From: Fibrobacterota bacterium
Lineage (GTDB): Bacteria; Fibrobacterota; Fibrobacteria; UBA11236
Assembly: GCA_019509785.1 (NCBI GenBank)
Contig: JAEKLQ010000059.1
Coordinates: forward strand, 1 to 64,000
DNA: 64,000 bases
Direction of reading: 5' to 3'
The notes beneath the pieces were generated by a model. The model was not told the DNA's origin. It worked only from the letters and a program-made list of their open reading frames with translations, and made no database searches. Shown piece after piece: positions 7,960 through 17,521 of this stretch (position 1 is its first letter; the number at the start of each line of letters is the position of its first letter). Both the position numbers and the translations under genes were made by a program.

Positions 7960-10900
7960 ATGAAGGCTCCAGGAATTCCCCAGAATGAAGGCTTGTACGA
8001 TAGCGCGTACGAGCATGATGCCTGCGGCGTGGGATTCGTCGTCCATATCAAGGGAAAGAAGTCCCACGACATCGTGGCCAAGGGCATCCAGCTCCTGGTC
8101 AACCTCGAGCATCGCGGCGCCGCCGGCGCCGAACGCAATTCCGGCGACGGCGCGGGAATCATCACCCAGATGCCACATGCCTTCTTCCTCAAGAAATGCA
8201 CCGAGCTGGGCATCGCCTTGCCGCAGCCGGGCGAGTACGGCGTGGGCCAACTGTTCCTGCCCAAGCCCGAAGATCAACGCAAGGAGATCGTCAAGCTCTT
8301 CACCCGTTGCGTGGAAGAGAGCGGCCAGATCGTCCTGGGCTGGCGCAGCGTGGAGACCAACAATTCCGAACTGGGCGAGTCGGTCAAGCGCACCGAGCCC
8401 GCCCATTGGCAGGTCTTCATCAAGCGCGGCAAGAACGCCAAGGATCCGGAAGCCTTCGAGCGCAAGCTGTACGTCATCCGCAAGTACGCCGAACGCGTGA
8501 TCCGCGATTCCAAGCTGCCGGGCAGCGAAACCTTTTACTGCGGCTCGCTCTCGTACAAGACCATCGTTTACAAAGGCCTGTTCCTCTCGCCCCAGGTGAT
8601 GACCTATTTCCCCGATCTATCGGATGAGAGCTTCGAATCGGCCCTGGCCCTGGTGCACAGCCGCTTTTCGACCAACACTTTTCCGACCTGGCCTTTGGCC
8701 CATCCGTTCCGCTACATCGCCCACAACGGCGAAATCAACACCCTGCGCGGCAACGAGAACTGGATGAAGTCGCGCGAGACCTTGCTCAAGAGCAAGCTGT
8801 TCACGCCGGACGAGATCAAGAAACTGCTCCCCATCATCGATGAGAAGGGTTCGGATTCGGCCAAGCTCGACAACGTGGTGGAACTCCTGGTCCTGTCGGG
8901 CCGGTCCTTGCCCCATGTCATGATGATGCTCATTCCCGAAGCCTGGGAAAAGGATCCGGAGATGAGCCCGGAGAAGAAGGCCTTCTACGAATACCATGGC
9001 ACCTTGATGGAACCGTGGGACGGCCCCGCTTCGGTGGCCTTCACCGACGGCCAGATGATTGGCGCCACCCTGGATCGCAACGGCCTGCGGCCTTCGCGCT
9101 ACCAGTTGACCGAGGACGACATCCTGGTGATGGCCTCGGAAGCGGGCGTGATCGAATTCCCGGCCGACAAGATCAAGCTGAAGGGCCGCCTCCAACCCGG
9201 CAAGATGTTCGTGGTTTCCCTCGAGGAAGGCCGCATCATCCCCGACGACGAAATCAAGATGAAGGTCGCGACACGCAAGCCTTACGCCAAGTGGCTGGCC
9301 AAGAACAAGATCGAAATCGTGAACCTCAAGCCGCCCCGCGAAATCCGCCAACCGGATCCCGAGACGGTCATGAAGCGCCAGAAGACCTTCGGCTATACGC
9401 TGGAAGATCTGCGCATCCTGATGGCCCCCATGGTGAACAGCGGGGAAGAGGCGCTGGGATCGATGGGCAACGACGCGCCCTTGGCCGTGCTCTCGGACAA
9501 GTCGCGCAACCTGTTCGATTATTTCCATCAGCTCTTCGCCCAGGTGACCAACCCGCCGATCGACAAGGATCGCGAGGAGATGGTCATGTCCCTGACCTCC
9601 TTCGTGGGTAAGGAAGACAACCTGCTGGACGAGACGGACAAGCATTGCCGCGTCATCGAATTGCCCCAGCCGGTCCTGACCAACGACGATCTGGAACGCC
9701 TGCGCTGGGTGGACAAGAACCATTTCCAGGCCCGCACCATCCCCATCGTCTTCAAGGCTTCCTCCGGGGAAGACCGTTTGGCCAAGGCCCTGGAACGGAT
9801 CCGCCGCCAGGCCTCCGAAGCCATCGCCGAAGGCTATAACGTCATCGTGCTTTCGGACAAGCCCATCGATTCGGACCATGCGGCCATCCCGTCGCTGCTG
9901 GCCGTCGCGGCCGTGCATCATCATCTGATCCGCGAGGGCACGCGCTCGCAATGCGGCATCATCATCGAGACCGGGGAAGCCCGCGAGGTCCATCATTTCG
10001 CCCTCTTGCTGGGCTACGGCGCCAGCGCCATCAATCCTTACCTGGCCTTCGAGACCATCGAGGACATGCGCCGCCGCAAGATGCTGAAGGACGGCCTGAC
10101 TTCGGAGAAGGCCCAGCAGCTCCTGATCAAATCGGTCAACAAGGGTCTGCTCAAGGTCATCTCCAAGATGGGCATCTCCACCATCCAGTCGTATATCGGC
10201 GCGCAGATCTTCGAAGCCGTCGGCCTTTCGAACGACGTGGTGGACGAATACTTCACCGGCACGGTTTCGCGCCTGGGAGGCATCGATCTGGCCACCTTGG
10301 AAGAGGAAACCTTGCTCCGCCATCGTTTCGCCTATCCGGAAATCCCGGAAGAGGAAACGGCCGAACTCGAAGTGGGCGGCCAGTACCAATGGCGCCAGCG
10401 CGGCGAGCGCCACCTCTTCAATCCGGATACCATCCACAAGCTGCAGCACAGCGCGCGGACCAACGATTACAAGCTCTACAAGGAGTTCACCAAGCTGGTG
10501 GACGACCAGACCCGCAATCTCTACACCATCCGCGGCCTGCTGGAGTTCAAGGACATACAGCCCATTCCGCTCGAATACGTCGAGTCGGTGGAGTCCATCC
10601 TGAAGCGATTCGCCTCCGGCGCCATGTCGTACGGGTCGATTTCCTGGGAAGCGCATACCACCATGGCCATCGCCATGAACCGCATCGGCGGGAAGAGCAA
10701 TACGGGCGAAGGCGGCGAGGACGCTTCCCGTTTCCAACCGCTCCCCAATGGGGACAGCATGCGTTCGGCCATCAAGCAAGTGGCTTCGGGCCGCTTCGGG
10801 GTGACCAGCAATTACCTGGTCAACGCCGACGAGTTGCAGATCAAGATGGCGCAGGGAGCGAAGCCCGGCGAGGGCGGGCAATTGCCCGGCTGGAAGGTGG

Positions 10901-12591
10901 ACAAGTTCATCGCCAAGACCCGGCATTCGACTCCCGGCGTGGGCCTCATCTCGCCTCCGCCACATCACGATATCTATTCCATCGAGGATCTCGCCCAGCT
11001 GATCTACGATCTGAAGAACAGCAACGATAAGGCCCGTATCAGCGTGAAGCTGGTGGCCGAAGTCGGCGTGGGCACGGTGGCCGCGGGCGTGGCCAAGGCC
11101 CATTCCGATGTCATCCTTATCTCCGGCCATGACGGCGGTACGGGCGCTTCGCCCCTCACGTCGATCAAGCATGCGGGCCTGCCCTGGGAACTCGGCCTGT
11201 CCGAAGCGCATCAGGTATTGATCAAGAACGGCCTGCGCGGCCGCGTGGTCTTGCAGACCGACGGCCAATTGCGCACCGGACGCGATATCGCCGTGGCCGC
11301 CTTATTGGGCGCGGAGGAATGGGGCGTGGCGACCGCGGGCCTGGTGGTGCTGGGCTGCATCATGATGCGCAAGTGCCATCTTAATACCTGTCCCGTGGGC
11401 GTAGCCACCCAGGACCCGGACCTGCGCAAGCTGTTCAACGGCGAGGCGGATCACGTGGTGAACTATTACCGCATGCTGGCCCAGGATCTGCGCGAGCATA
11501 TGGCCATGCTGGGCTTCCGCACCGTCAACGAGATGGTGGGCCGCGTGGACAAGCTGGCGCCTAAGCGTGACGTCAAGCATTGGAAGGCCAAACAACTCGA
11601 TCTGAATAAGTTGCTCTTCAACATGGCCGATACCCATAAAGGCATGGGGACCTTCTGCTGCGAGCGGCAGGATCATGGTTTGGAAAAGGCTCTCGACTGG
11701 AAGCTGATGGAAGCCGCCAAGGACGCGCTCGAGCATGGCAAGCCGGTCCGGAAAGAGGACTTCACCATCCGTAACGTCAACCGCACGGTGGGGACCATAC
11801 TCTCCTCCAACATTTCGCGCCGGTACGGCGAGGATGGCCTGCTGGAAGACACCATCTGGTTCAAGTTCAAGGGTTCGGCGGGGCAGTCCTTCGGCGCTTT
11901 CGGGGCCAAGGGCCTGACCTTCGTACTGGAAGGCGAAGCCAACGATTATTTCGGCAAGGGATTATCGGGCGCCAAGCTCATCTTGTACCCGCCCCTGGAA
12001 AGCAAGTTCATCGCCCGCGAGAACGTCATCATCGGCAACGTGAGCTTCTACGGGGCCACCGGCGGCGAGGCCTACGTGCGCGGCATGGCGGGCGAGCGTT
12101 TTTGCGTGCGTAACTCCGGCGCCAAGGTGGTGGTGGAAAGCTGCGGCGACCACGGTTGCGAATACATGACCGGCGGGCGCGCGGTGGTGCTGGGCGAAAT
12201 CGGCCGCAACTTCGCGGCCGGCATGAGCGGGGGCATCGCCTATATCTGGGATCCCCAGGGCAAGATGGCCGCTCGCGTCAATAAGGAAATGGTGGATTTG
12301 GAAGAGGTGACCCAGGCCGAAGAGGCCATCGCCCTGAAGGAAATGATCGAAAAGCATCTGGAATACACGCGAAGCGGATCGGCCAAGGAAATCCTGGCGG
12401 ACTGGAAGCACAATGCCGCCAAGTTCCTGAAGGTGATGCCGCGCGATTTCAAACGGGCCATGGCCGATCTGGCCGTGGAGAAGGCGGCCGGGCATGCGGC
12501 CCCGACCGAAGGCGTGGGGGCCCCCGGGGCCTCGGGCGCCGTCGCCGAGGATTTGGTTTCGCCGATCGTGACTCCGAAAGCGAAGGTATAA
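7960..12591 (+). CDS. gltB: Glutamate synthase (NADPH) large subunit
   Basis: Converts glutamine plus 2-oxoglutarate to two glutamates, the main ammonia-assimilation step together with glutamine synthetase. The 1543-residue protein has the usual order: an Ntn amidotransferase domain, a central domain, an FMN-binding synthase domain and a C-terminal GXGXG beta-helix. The nucleophile is Cys22 in DACGVGF, exposed after removal of a 21-residue propeptide. The 3Fe-4S cluster cysteines are Cys1133, Cys1139 and Cys1144 (CIMMRKCHLNTC). The start ATG at 7960 (MKAPGIPQNEG) has an AGCAGGA ribosome site; a TTG 12 codons upstream is less likely. gltD follows after 5 bases, so the two subunits are co-transcribed. 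Confidence 0.98.
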   Translation: MKAPGIPQNEGLYDSAYEHDACGVGFVVHIKGKKSHDIVAKGIQLLVNLEHRGAAGAERNSGDGAGIITQMPHAFFLKKCTELGIALPQPGEYGVGQLFLPKPEDQRKEIVKLFTRCVEESGQIVLGWRSVETNNSELGESVKRTEPAHWQVFIKRGKNAKDPEAFERKLYVIRKYAERVIRDSKLPGSETFYCGSLSYKTIVYKGLFLSPQVMTYFPDLSDESFESALALVHSRFSTNTFPTWPLAHPFRYIAHNGEINTLRGNENWMKSRETLLKSKLFTPDEIKKLLPIIDEKGSDSAKLDNVVELLVLSGRSLPHVMMMLIPEAWEKDPEMSPEKKAFYEYHGTLMEPWDGPASVAFTDGQMIGATLDRNGLRPSRYQLTEDDILVMASEAGVIEFPADKIKLKGRLQPGKMFVVSLEEGRIIPDDEIKMKVATRKPYAKWLAKNKIEIVNLKPPREIRQPDPETVMKRQKTFGYTLEDLRILMAPMVNSGEEALGSMGNDAPLAVLSDKSRNLFDYFHQLFAQVTNPPIDKDREEMVMSLTSFVGKEDNLLDETDKHCRVIELPQPVLTNDDLERLRWVDKNHFQARTIPIVFKASSGEDRLAKALERIRRQASEAIAEGYNVIVLSDKPIDSDHAAIPSLLAVAAVHHHLIREGTRSQCGIIIETGEAREVHHFALLLGYGASAINPYLAFETIEDMRRRKMLKDGLTSEKAQQLLIKSVNKGLLKVISKMGISTIQSYIGAQIFEAVGLSNDVVDEYFTGTVSRLGGIDLATLEEETLLRHRFAYPEIPEEETAELEVGGQYQWRQRGERHLFNPDTIHKLQHSARTNDYKLYKEFTKLVDDQTRNLYTIRGLLEFKDIQPIPLEYVESVESILKRFASGAMSYGSISWEAHTTMAIAMNRIGGKSNTGEGGEDASRFQPLPNGDSMRSAIKQVASGRFGVTSNYLVNADELQIKMAQGAKPGEGGQLPGWKVDKFIAKTRHSTPGVGLISPPPHHDIYSIEDLAQLIYDLKNSNDKARISVKLVAEVGVGTVAAGVAKAHSDVILISGHDGGTGASPLTSIKHAGLPWELGLSEAHQVLIKNGLRGRVVLQTDGQLRTGRDIAVAALLGAEEWGVATAGLVVLGCIMMRKCHLNTCPVGVATQDPDLRKLFNGEADHVVNYYRMLAQDLREHMAMLGFRTVNEMVGRVDKLAPKRDVKHWKAKQLDLNKLLFNMADTHKGMGTFCCERQDHGLEKALDWKLMEAAKDALEHGKPVRKEDFTIRNVNRTVGTILSSNISRRYGEDGLLEDTIWFKFKGSAGQSFGAFGAKGLTFVLEGEANDYFGKGLSGAKLILYPPLESKFIARENVIIGNVSFYGATGGEAYVRGMAGERFCVRNSGAKVVVESCGDHGCEYMTGGRAVVLGEIGRNFAAGMSGGIAYIWDPQGKMAARVNKEMVDLEEVTQAEEAIALKEMIEKHLEYTRSGSAKEILADWKHNAAKFLKVMPRDFKRAMADLAVEKAAGHAAPTEGVGAPGASGAVAEDLVSPIVTPKAKV

Positions 12592-12596
12592 GGGAA

Positions 12597-14063
12597 ATGG
12601 GAAAGATTACCGGATTCAAGGAATACGAACGCAAGACCCCGAAGTACCTGGCGGTCGACGATCGCACCAAGAACTACCAGGAGTTCGTGGTGCCCCTTTC
12701 GAAAGAGGAAGTGGAGCAACAGGGCGCCCGCTGTATGGATTGCGGCGTGCCGTTCTGCCATACCGGATGCCCCCTGGGCAACATCATCCCGGACTTCAAT
12801 GATCAGGTCTACAACGCCAAGTGGGAACCCGCGTTGCGGACCTTGCTTTCCACCAACAATTTCCCCGAGTTCACCGGCCGGATTTGCCCGGCCCCTTGCG
12901 AGTCGGCCTGCGTGCTGGGCATCAACAAGCCCCCGGTGAGCATCAAGAACATCGAAGTCTCCATCATCGATTACGCCTTCTCCCAAGGCTGGATCGTCCC
13001 GGAACCGCCGGCCGTCCGCACCGAGAAGAAGGTGGCGGTGATCGGTTCGGGCCCCGCGGGCCTGGCCGCCGCCGATCAATTGAACAAGGCCGGGCATTGG
13101 GTGACCGTATACGAGCGCGCCGATCGCATCGGGGGTCTGCTCCGCTACGGCATCCCGGACTTCAAGTTGGGTAAGAACCACGTGCAGCGCCGTGTGGACC
13201 TGATGGAGAAGGAAGGGGTCAAGTTCGTGACCAAGACCGAAGTGGGAGTGAACCTGCCCCTGGCCGAGCTGAAGCAGAACTTCGACGCCATCGTGCTGGC
13301 GATAGGTTCTACCGCGCCGCGCGACTTGCCGATTACGGGCCGCGACGCCAAGGGCGTCTATCCCGCCATGCACTTCCTGACCCAGAACAATAAGCGCGTC
13401 GCCGGCGATAAGATCCCGAAAGAGATCGAACTGCTGGCCACCGGCAAGAACGTGGTCGTCATCGGCGGCGGCGATACCGGTTCGGATTGCGTGGGCACTT
13501 CCATCCGGCATGGGGCCGCTTCCGTGACCCAGATCGAGCTTTTGCCCAAGCCCCCGCCCGGCCGCACCCTGGATACGGCCTGGCCCAACCACCCTGGCCC
13601 CCGCATGCTGTCGACTTCCTCTTCGCAGGCCGAAGGATGCCAGCGCGATTGGGCCGTGCAGTCCAAGGAATTCGTGAAGGATGCCGACGGCAATCTCAAG
13701 GCCATCAAGGCCGTGCGTCTCGATTGGTCGTCGGGCAAGCCGGTGGAGATCCCGGGTTCGGAATTCGAGATGAAGGCCGAACTGGTTCTCCTCGCCATGG
13801 GCTTCCTTTTCCCGGAGACGAAAAACTTCGTGGATCAACTCGGAGTGGAGAAGGATGAGCGCGGCAACGTGAAAGCCAACGCCAAGTACGCGACCAACGT
13901 GGAAGGGGTGTACGCCGCCGGCGACGCCCGCCGCGGCCAGTCCCTGGTGGTGTGGGCCATTTCCGAGGGCCGCGAATGCGCCCGCCACGTGGACGAGTTC
14001 CTGAGCGGACAGTCTTCCATGCTGGCGTCCAAGAATCGTTCGCTTACCGAAGTAAGCGCCTGA
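12597..14063 (+). CDS. gltD: Glutamate synthase small subunit
   Basis: The FAD- and NADPH-binding beta subunit that feeds electrons to GltB. The 488-residue protein begins with a cysteine-rich 4Fe-4S domain (CMDCGVPFCHTGCPLGN near residue 43, CPAPCESACV near 97). A Rossmann FAD motif follows (VAVIGSGPAGLAAADQL near 146), then a second NAD(P) motif (VVVIGGGDTGSDCVG near 285) and a C-terminal GVYAAGDARRGQSLVVWA segment. Length and layout are those of bacterial GltD. It lies 5 bases downstream of gltB with the ribosome site AAGGGAAATGG region overlapping the gltB stop. A strong GC hairpin lies just after the stop. Confidence 0.98.
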   Translation: MGKITGFKEYERKTPKYLAVDDRTKNYQEFVVPLSKEEVEQQGARCMDCGVPFCHTGCPLGNIIPDFNDQVYNAKWEPALRTLLSTNNFPEFTGRICPAPCESACVLGINKPPVSIKNIEVSIIDYAFSQGWIVPEPPAVRTEKKVAVIGSGPAGLAAADQLNKAGHWVTVYERADRIGGLLRYGIPDFKLGKNHVQRRVDLMEKEGVKFVTKTEVGVNLPLAELKQNFDAIVLAIGSTAPRDLPITGRDAKGVYPAMHFLTQNNKRVAGDKIPKEIELLATGKNVVVIGGGDTGSDCVGTSIRHGAASVTQIELLPKPPPGRTLDTAWPNHPGPRMLSTSSSQAEGCQRDWAVQSKEFVKDADGNLKAIKAVRLDWSSGKPVEIPGSEFEMKAELVLLAMGFLFPETKNFVDQLGVEKDERGNVKANAKYATNVEGVYAAGDARRGQSLVVWAISEGRECARHVDEFLSGQSSMLASKNRSLTEVSA

Positions 14064-14069
14064 TACCGG

Positions 14070-14102
14070 CCGGCGGCCGGCCCCATGGGGCCGGGCCGCC
14101 GG
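14070..14102 (+). terminator. GC-rich hairpin after gltD
   Basis: CCGGCGGCCGGCCCC pairs with GGGGCCGGGCCGCCGG through a 2-base turn, with one bulge. It begins 6 bases after the gltD stop. A short T-rich stretch (about 14115-14121) follows later rather than immediately, so efficiency as an intrinsic terminator is uncertain. Confidence 0.6.
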
Positions 14103-14201
14103 TCAATCTTCCCCAATTTTTCCGATTCATCCCAACCTTCCCCAAGGTCCCCGCGCTTTGCGCTGGCCGCCCCCCTCTGCCACCCCCAGAATGGTTAAAC
14201 C

Positions 14202-14576
14202 ATGTCCTTGGATGGCGTGACACCCTCCCTCGATCCGACGGGGGAAATCAGCACCTTTTGTCCGGTCCGACTCCATCTGGCCGATCGGCGCTTCGACGGC
14301 CTCTTGGATACCCTGGATGCCAAGGGGGGATCGTTCTACGTGCTCACGGATGGGGATATCCCACGGCCGGGCACCCGCCAGCGCGAGGATCTGGAAATGC
14401 AAAGACGCGCGGAACTCGTATTCGGCCCGCCCGAAAGCGAATTGCGCATACCGTGCAAGGTGCGCAGCATGCGCATCGATGAAGACGGCCTTTTCATGTA
14501 CGTGGGCCTGGATTTCCAGTTCGGCGCGGAAATGGATCGCCGCCGTCTGGATGGGTTCATCGCCTCACTTTGGTGA
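14202..14576 (+). CDS. PilZ-like domain protein
   Basis: A 124-residue single-domain protein whose pattern fits a PilZ beta-barrel: FCPVRLHLADRRFDGLLDTL then LDAKGGSFYVL, a middle ELRIPCKVRSMRI strand and the typical end MYVGLDFQFGAEMDRRRLDGFI. Classical PilZ domains bind c-di-GMP through RxxxR and (D/N)xSxxG; here only weak versions are visible (D-A-K-G-G in place of DxSxxG), so c-di-GMP binding is doubtful. An EAL phosphodiesterase is encoded nearby (16021-17364). It stands alone between gltD and the DUF5005-like gene. The start has no strong ribosome site. An unrelated beta-barrel remains possible. Confidence 0.6.
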   Translation: MSLDGVTPSLDPTGEISTFCPVRLHLADRRFDGLLDTLDAKGGSFYVLTDGDIPRPGTRQREDLEMQRRAELVFGPPESELRIPCKVRSMRIDEDGLFMYVGLDFQFGAEMDRRRLDGFIASLW

Positions 14577-14636
14577 GCCTCTCGGCCGGCGCCGCTTCCC
14601 GCCATCCATAGCGGCGCGTTTCCATTCGACCCGAAC

Positions 14637-14642
14637 TATATT
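14637..14642 (+). promoter_or_regulatory. Candidate -10 element before the DUF5005-like gene
   Basis: TATATT lies 33 bases before the ATG at 14676, giving a short leader that contains the ribosome site GAGGGA. The -35 is not obvious. Confidence 0.35.
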
Positions 14643-14675
14643 CCCTTCCAGGGAAGTCTCCCGTAGCGAGGGAAT

Positions 14676-15998
14676 ATGAAAAGCGCCATAAGCGTTTGCG
14701 CGTTCTGTCTCGGCTGCATTGGCTTCACGGCCGCCGCCGATGCCTTGCCTTCCTCCACCCATGTCGAGAAAGCGGATTCCTGGTCCGCCCTGTTCAAGCG
14801 CGGCGAGGGCTGGACCGGCGCCGACGGCATCTTTTCCATTCCCCTATCGGGCTACGAGGGACCCGGCCATGCGTCGGGAGGGAAAACCTTGTTCGTATTC
14901 AGCGACACCTTCATCGGCCATGTGGATTCTTCCACCGGGGCACGCAAGAACGCCGTCCTGATCAACAATTCCCTGGCCGTGCTGGATGGCGACCAGCCGG
15001 ACCCCGCGCGGATCCGGTTCCTATGGGGCAGCACCGATAAGGCCGCGCCGACCGCGGCATTCGTCCCCGATCTGCCCTCGACCGCGGGGAGACAGGCCTG
15101 GTATTGGCTGCAAGACGGTTTCGCCCGTAATGGTTATGTGTACGACCTGCCCATCATCATGGCCCGGGATACGACCGGCGCGCCGGGCTTCCAATTCAAG
15201 GTTACCGGCGTCGCCCTGCTGAAGATCCCTCTGGATTCCAACGGCGATCCGGACATGGCGCATGCGGTCCAGCGGGAAACGCCCTTGTTCCACGGCGGCG
15301 CCAAGCCGTTCTATTTCGGCTGCGGCATCTTCGTGAATACCCGCTCCGCCGGGGCCCCCGATCCGGACGATTCGGTGTACGTGTACGGTCGCGACGGCCT
15401 GTACGTGGCGCGCGTCCAGGCGGATGAGTTCGAGGATTTCGGCAAGTGGCGCTACTGGGACGGCCAGGGTTGGAACGAGGACATCGCCAAGTCCGCGTCC
15501 CTAGGCTTGGGCGGCCCGGAACTCAGCGTCATCGCCATCGATGCGGGAGCCTTGCGGGGCAAATACCTGCTGACCACCATGGGACTCGAGAACAAGCTTT
15601 TCGTGCGCATCGGGGATAGCCCGGCGGGCCCCTTCGGGGATCGCCACGATGTCTACGTCGCGCCGGAATGGAGTCCCTCCGATTCCATCGTAACTTACAA
15701 TGCCAAGGCCCATCCCAGCCTTTCCCGGGACGGAAACTGGTTGGTGACCTACAACGTGAATACCACCAGTTGGGCGCGCGATCTGGCCGATGCGGACATC
15801 TATCGTCCCCGCTTCCTATGGATGCGTTTCGATCCGGCCGATGCCCTTCTCGGGACTCCCGAAGCGCGCGCCAGAAGTCGCGCAGGGGCGGAATGGAATG
15901 GAAGCGGATCGATCGGATTCGGGCGGGCTTCCGGCGCGGTCCGCGGGACCGATGGCCGGCTATGGCCCCCGGCGCAAGGGCTGCCGGCCGGGCGCTAG
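14676..15998 (+). CDS. Secreted protein resembling DUF5005/DUF4185 beta-propeller families
   Basis: A 440-residue exported protein. Residues 1-23 form a signal peptide ending near AAADALP. The mature part starts with WSALFKRGEGWTGADGIFSIPL and KTLFVFSDTFIGHVD, the opening blades typical of DUF5005/DUF4185-like proteins (five-bladed propellers related to glycoside hydrolases of unknown specificity). Later come YGRDGLYVARV and SDSIVTYNAKAHPSLSRDGNWLVTYN, also propeller-like. The last 50 residues are Gly/Arg-rich and poorly conserved in appearance. GAGGGA precedes the ATG. A carbohydrate-related extracellular role is inferred from the fold only. The gene ends 22 bases from the convergent EAL gene. 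Confidence 0.6.
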   Translation: MKSAISVCAFCLGCIGFTAAADALPSSTHVEKADSWSALFKRGEGWTGADGIFSIPLSGYEGPGHASGGKTLFVFSDTFIGHVDSSTGARKNAVLINNSLAVLDGDQPDPARIRFLWGSTDKAAPTAAFVPDLPSTAGRQAWYWLQDGFARNGYVYDLPIIMARDTTGAPGFQFKVTGVALLKIPLDSNGDPDMAHAVQRETPLFHGGAKPFYFGCGIFVNTRSAGAPDPDDSVYVYGRDGLYVARVQADEFEDFGKWRYWDGQGWNEDIAKSASLGLGGPELSVIAIDAGALRGKYLLTTMGLENKLFVRIGDSPAGPFGDRHDVYVAPEWSPSDSIVTYNAKAHPSLSRDGNWLVTYNVNTTSWARDLADADIYRPRFLWMRFDPADALLGTPEARARSRAGAEWNGSGSIGFGRASGAVRGTDGRLWPPAQGLPAGR

Positions 15999-16020
15999 CG
16001 CCGACTCCCGGGCCCGGGAA

Positions 16021-17364
16021 TCATCCCAGGCCCACGTCCAGGCATAAGATGAAAGGATGCCCGTCGGCATCCTGGAAGCGGCAGGAAAGGGTGCGGCAAA
16101 GCATTCCCGACGCCAGGGACAGATAAGGCTCGGTGGCATGGGGGAAATCCCCGCTTTCGGCCAAGCCGTAGAAGTATTCCTTGGAAGAATGATCCGCGCC
16201 CTCGGTCGCCGGCAGGAACAGGCGCGAACGGGGCTTGGCCGCCATGGCCGGGGCGAACACCGTGGGCGTTACCTGCAATCCGTCGCAGCTCAAAACGTAT
16301 AGGCATTCGATGCGGGGCGAACGCAAGGCAAGCCGGGCCAAGGTTTCCTCGAAGCAGGCGAAGCGGGACGAGGCGGTTTCCGAGAGCATTCCCGCCATCA
16401 AATCCGTCCGGGCCTGCTTCTCCGCGCGGTTGCGGCCCATACGCTCCTCGGCTCGCTTACGTTGCTTATCCGCCGCCGCGAAGAGATGCGAATCCACCAG
16501 CTCGAGCGAGAGTCGATCGGGGGCGGAGGGCCGGCCGAAGAAAAAGCCCTGCACCATATCCGCTCCCAGATCCACGCAAACGGAGACTTCCTCTTCCGTC
16601 TCCACGCCTTCGGCGAGGACCAGCGATCCGACCCGCCGGCCAAGGCCGACCAGGGATTTGAAGAGTTCCTGTTTGTGGAAGTCGGTTTCGATGCCTACGA
16701 TCAGGGACCGATCCAGTTTCAGGATCTCCGGCTTCAACAGGCCGATGCGATCGAGATTGGAGAAGCCCGCGCCCAAATCGTCCAGGGCGATCAGGAATCC
16801 CTGCTCGCGGTGGGTTTGCACGAAGCGCACCAGCGCTTCCACGTCCGCGACCTTGGACTCGTTGATCTCGATCACGATTTGGCCGGGGACGAGGCCGCAT
16901 TCGCTTACCGCGCGCCTCAGCACGCCCGATCCCAGTACCCCCTGATCCAGCACCGACGATTCGAAGTTGAGGAAGAGGAGCGGCGACTGCGGGGCGCCGG
17001 CCATGGGGGCAAAGGCCGTCAGGGCCTTGCGACGGCACAACCGATCCAGCGCGACGGTTTCCCCGCGGCGGGAAGCCCAGGCGAAAAGATCGAGAGGGAG
17101 GATGGGCCGTCCCGATCCGATTTCCCTCGGCCGCGCGAGACCCTCCACGCCGATGATGGCCTTTTTCTTGAGCGAGATGATGGGCTGGAAATGGATGTCG
17201 AGGGAACCTTCGCTTAGCACGGAATCCCATGCCGAATCCGCGCTTTGCGGAGTCCAATCTTGCGCGGGTACGGGCGCGATCAAACGCGCCGGGGCGATGG
17301 TGCGGGGCCAGGTTTGCCAAGGCGCCGGGCCGCCGCGTCCGCCGGCCTCTCTTCTTTGCGGCAT
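16021..17364 (-). CDS. EAL-domain c-di-GMP phosphodiesterase with YkuI_C-like PAS/Cache domain
   Basis: Likely hydrolyses c-di-GMP to pGpG. The 447-residue cytosolic protein has an EAL domain at about residues 45-290. Despite the degenerate signature EGLAR (Glu74), the catalytic set appears intact: Asn in FLNFESS, Glu in IEINESK, the Asp pair in ALDDLGAGFSNL, Lys in ILKLDRSLI, Glu in LAEGVETEEE and Gln in MVQGFFFGRP. A helical linker leads to a C-terminal domain (about 320-447) with SKEYFYGLAESG and EPYLSLASGMLCRTLSC. This matches the PAS-like YkuI_C domain that follows EAL in Bacillus YkuI and probably senses a ligand. It faces the DUF5005-like gene convergently. CGGAGA precedes the ATG. Confidence 0.85.
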   Translation of the reverse strand: MPQRREAGGRGGPAPWQTWPRTIAPARLIAPVPAQDWTPQSADSAWDSVLSEGSLDIHFQPIISLKKKAIIGVEGLARPREIGSGRPILPLDLFAWASRRGETVALDRLCRRKALTAFAPMAGAPQSPLLFLNFESSVLDQGVLGSGVLRRAVSECGLVPGQIVIEINESKVADVEALVRFVQTHREQGFLIALDDLGAGFSNLDRIGLLKPEILKLDRSLIVGIETDFHKQELFKSLVGLGRRVGSLVLAEGVETEEEVSVCVDLGADMVQGFFFGRPSAPDRLSLELVDSHLFAAADKQRKRAEERMGRNRAEKQARTDLMAGMLSETASSRFACFEETLARLALRSPRIECLYVLSCDGLQVTPTVFAPAMAAKPRSRLFLPATEGADHSSKEYFYGLAESGDFPHATEPYLSLASGMLCRTLSCRFQDADGHPFILCLDVGLG

Positions 17365-17521
17365 CGGTTCTCCGAAAAAAATACCGATCAGATTGTAGGA
17401 TATGGCGCAGGGGCGTGGCCCGCCTGCCGGATAGGGGCCGGTCGGGAATTGTCAAGGAATCGCGAAGAACCCAAGCGGCAGCGAAGCAGCTAAACTGGAC
17501 CGCGCCGCAATTTTTTTGGTT

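Noticed and set aside
8617-11268. A very long open frame (883 codons) on the minus strand opposite gltB
   Set aside because: It mirrors the codon structure of gltB in high-GC DNA, has a His/Gly/Asp-rich composition and no family features. gltB on the other strand is unambiguous.
12240-13988. 582-codon open frame on the minus strand opposite gltB-gltD
   Set aside because: Shadow of the two glutamate synthase genes; no start signals or recognisable domains.
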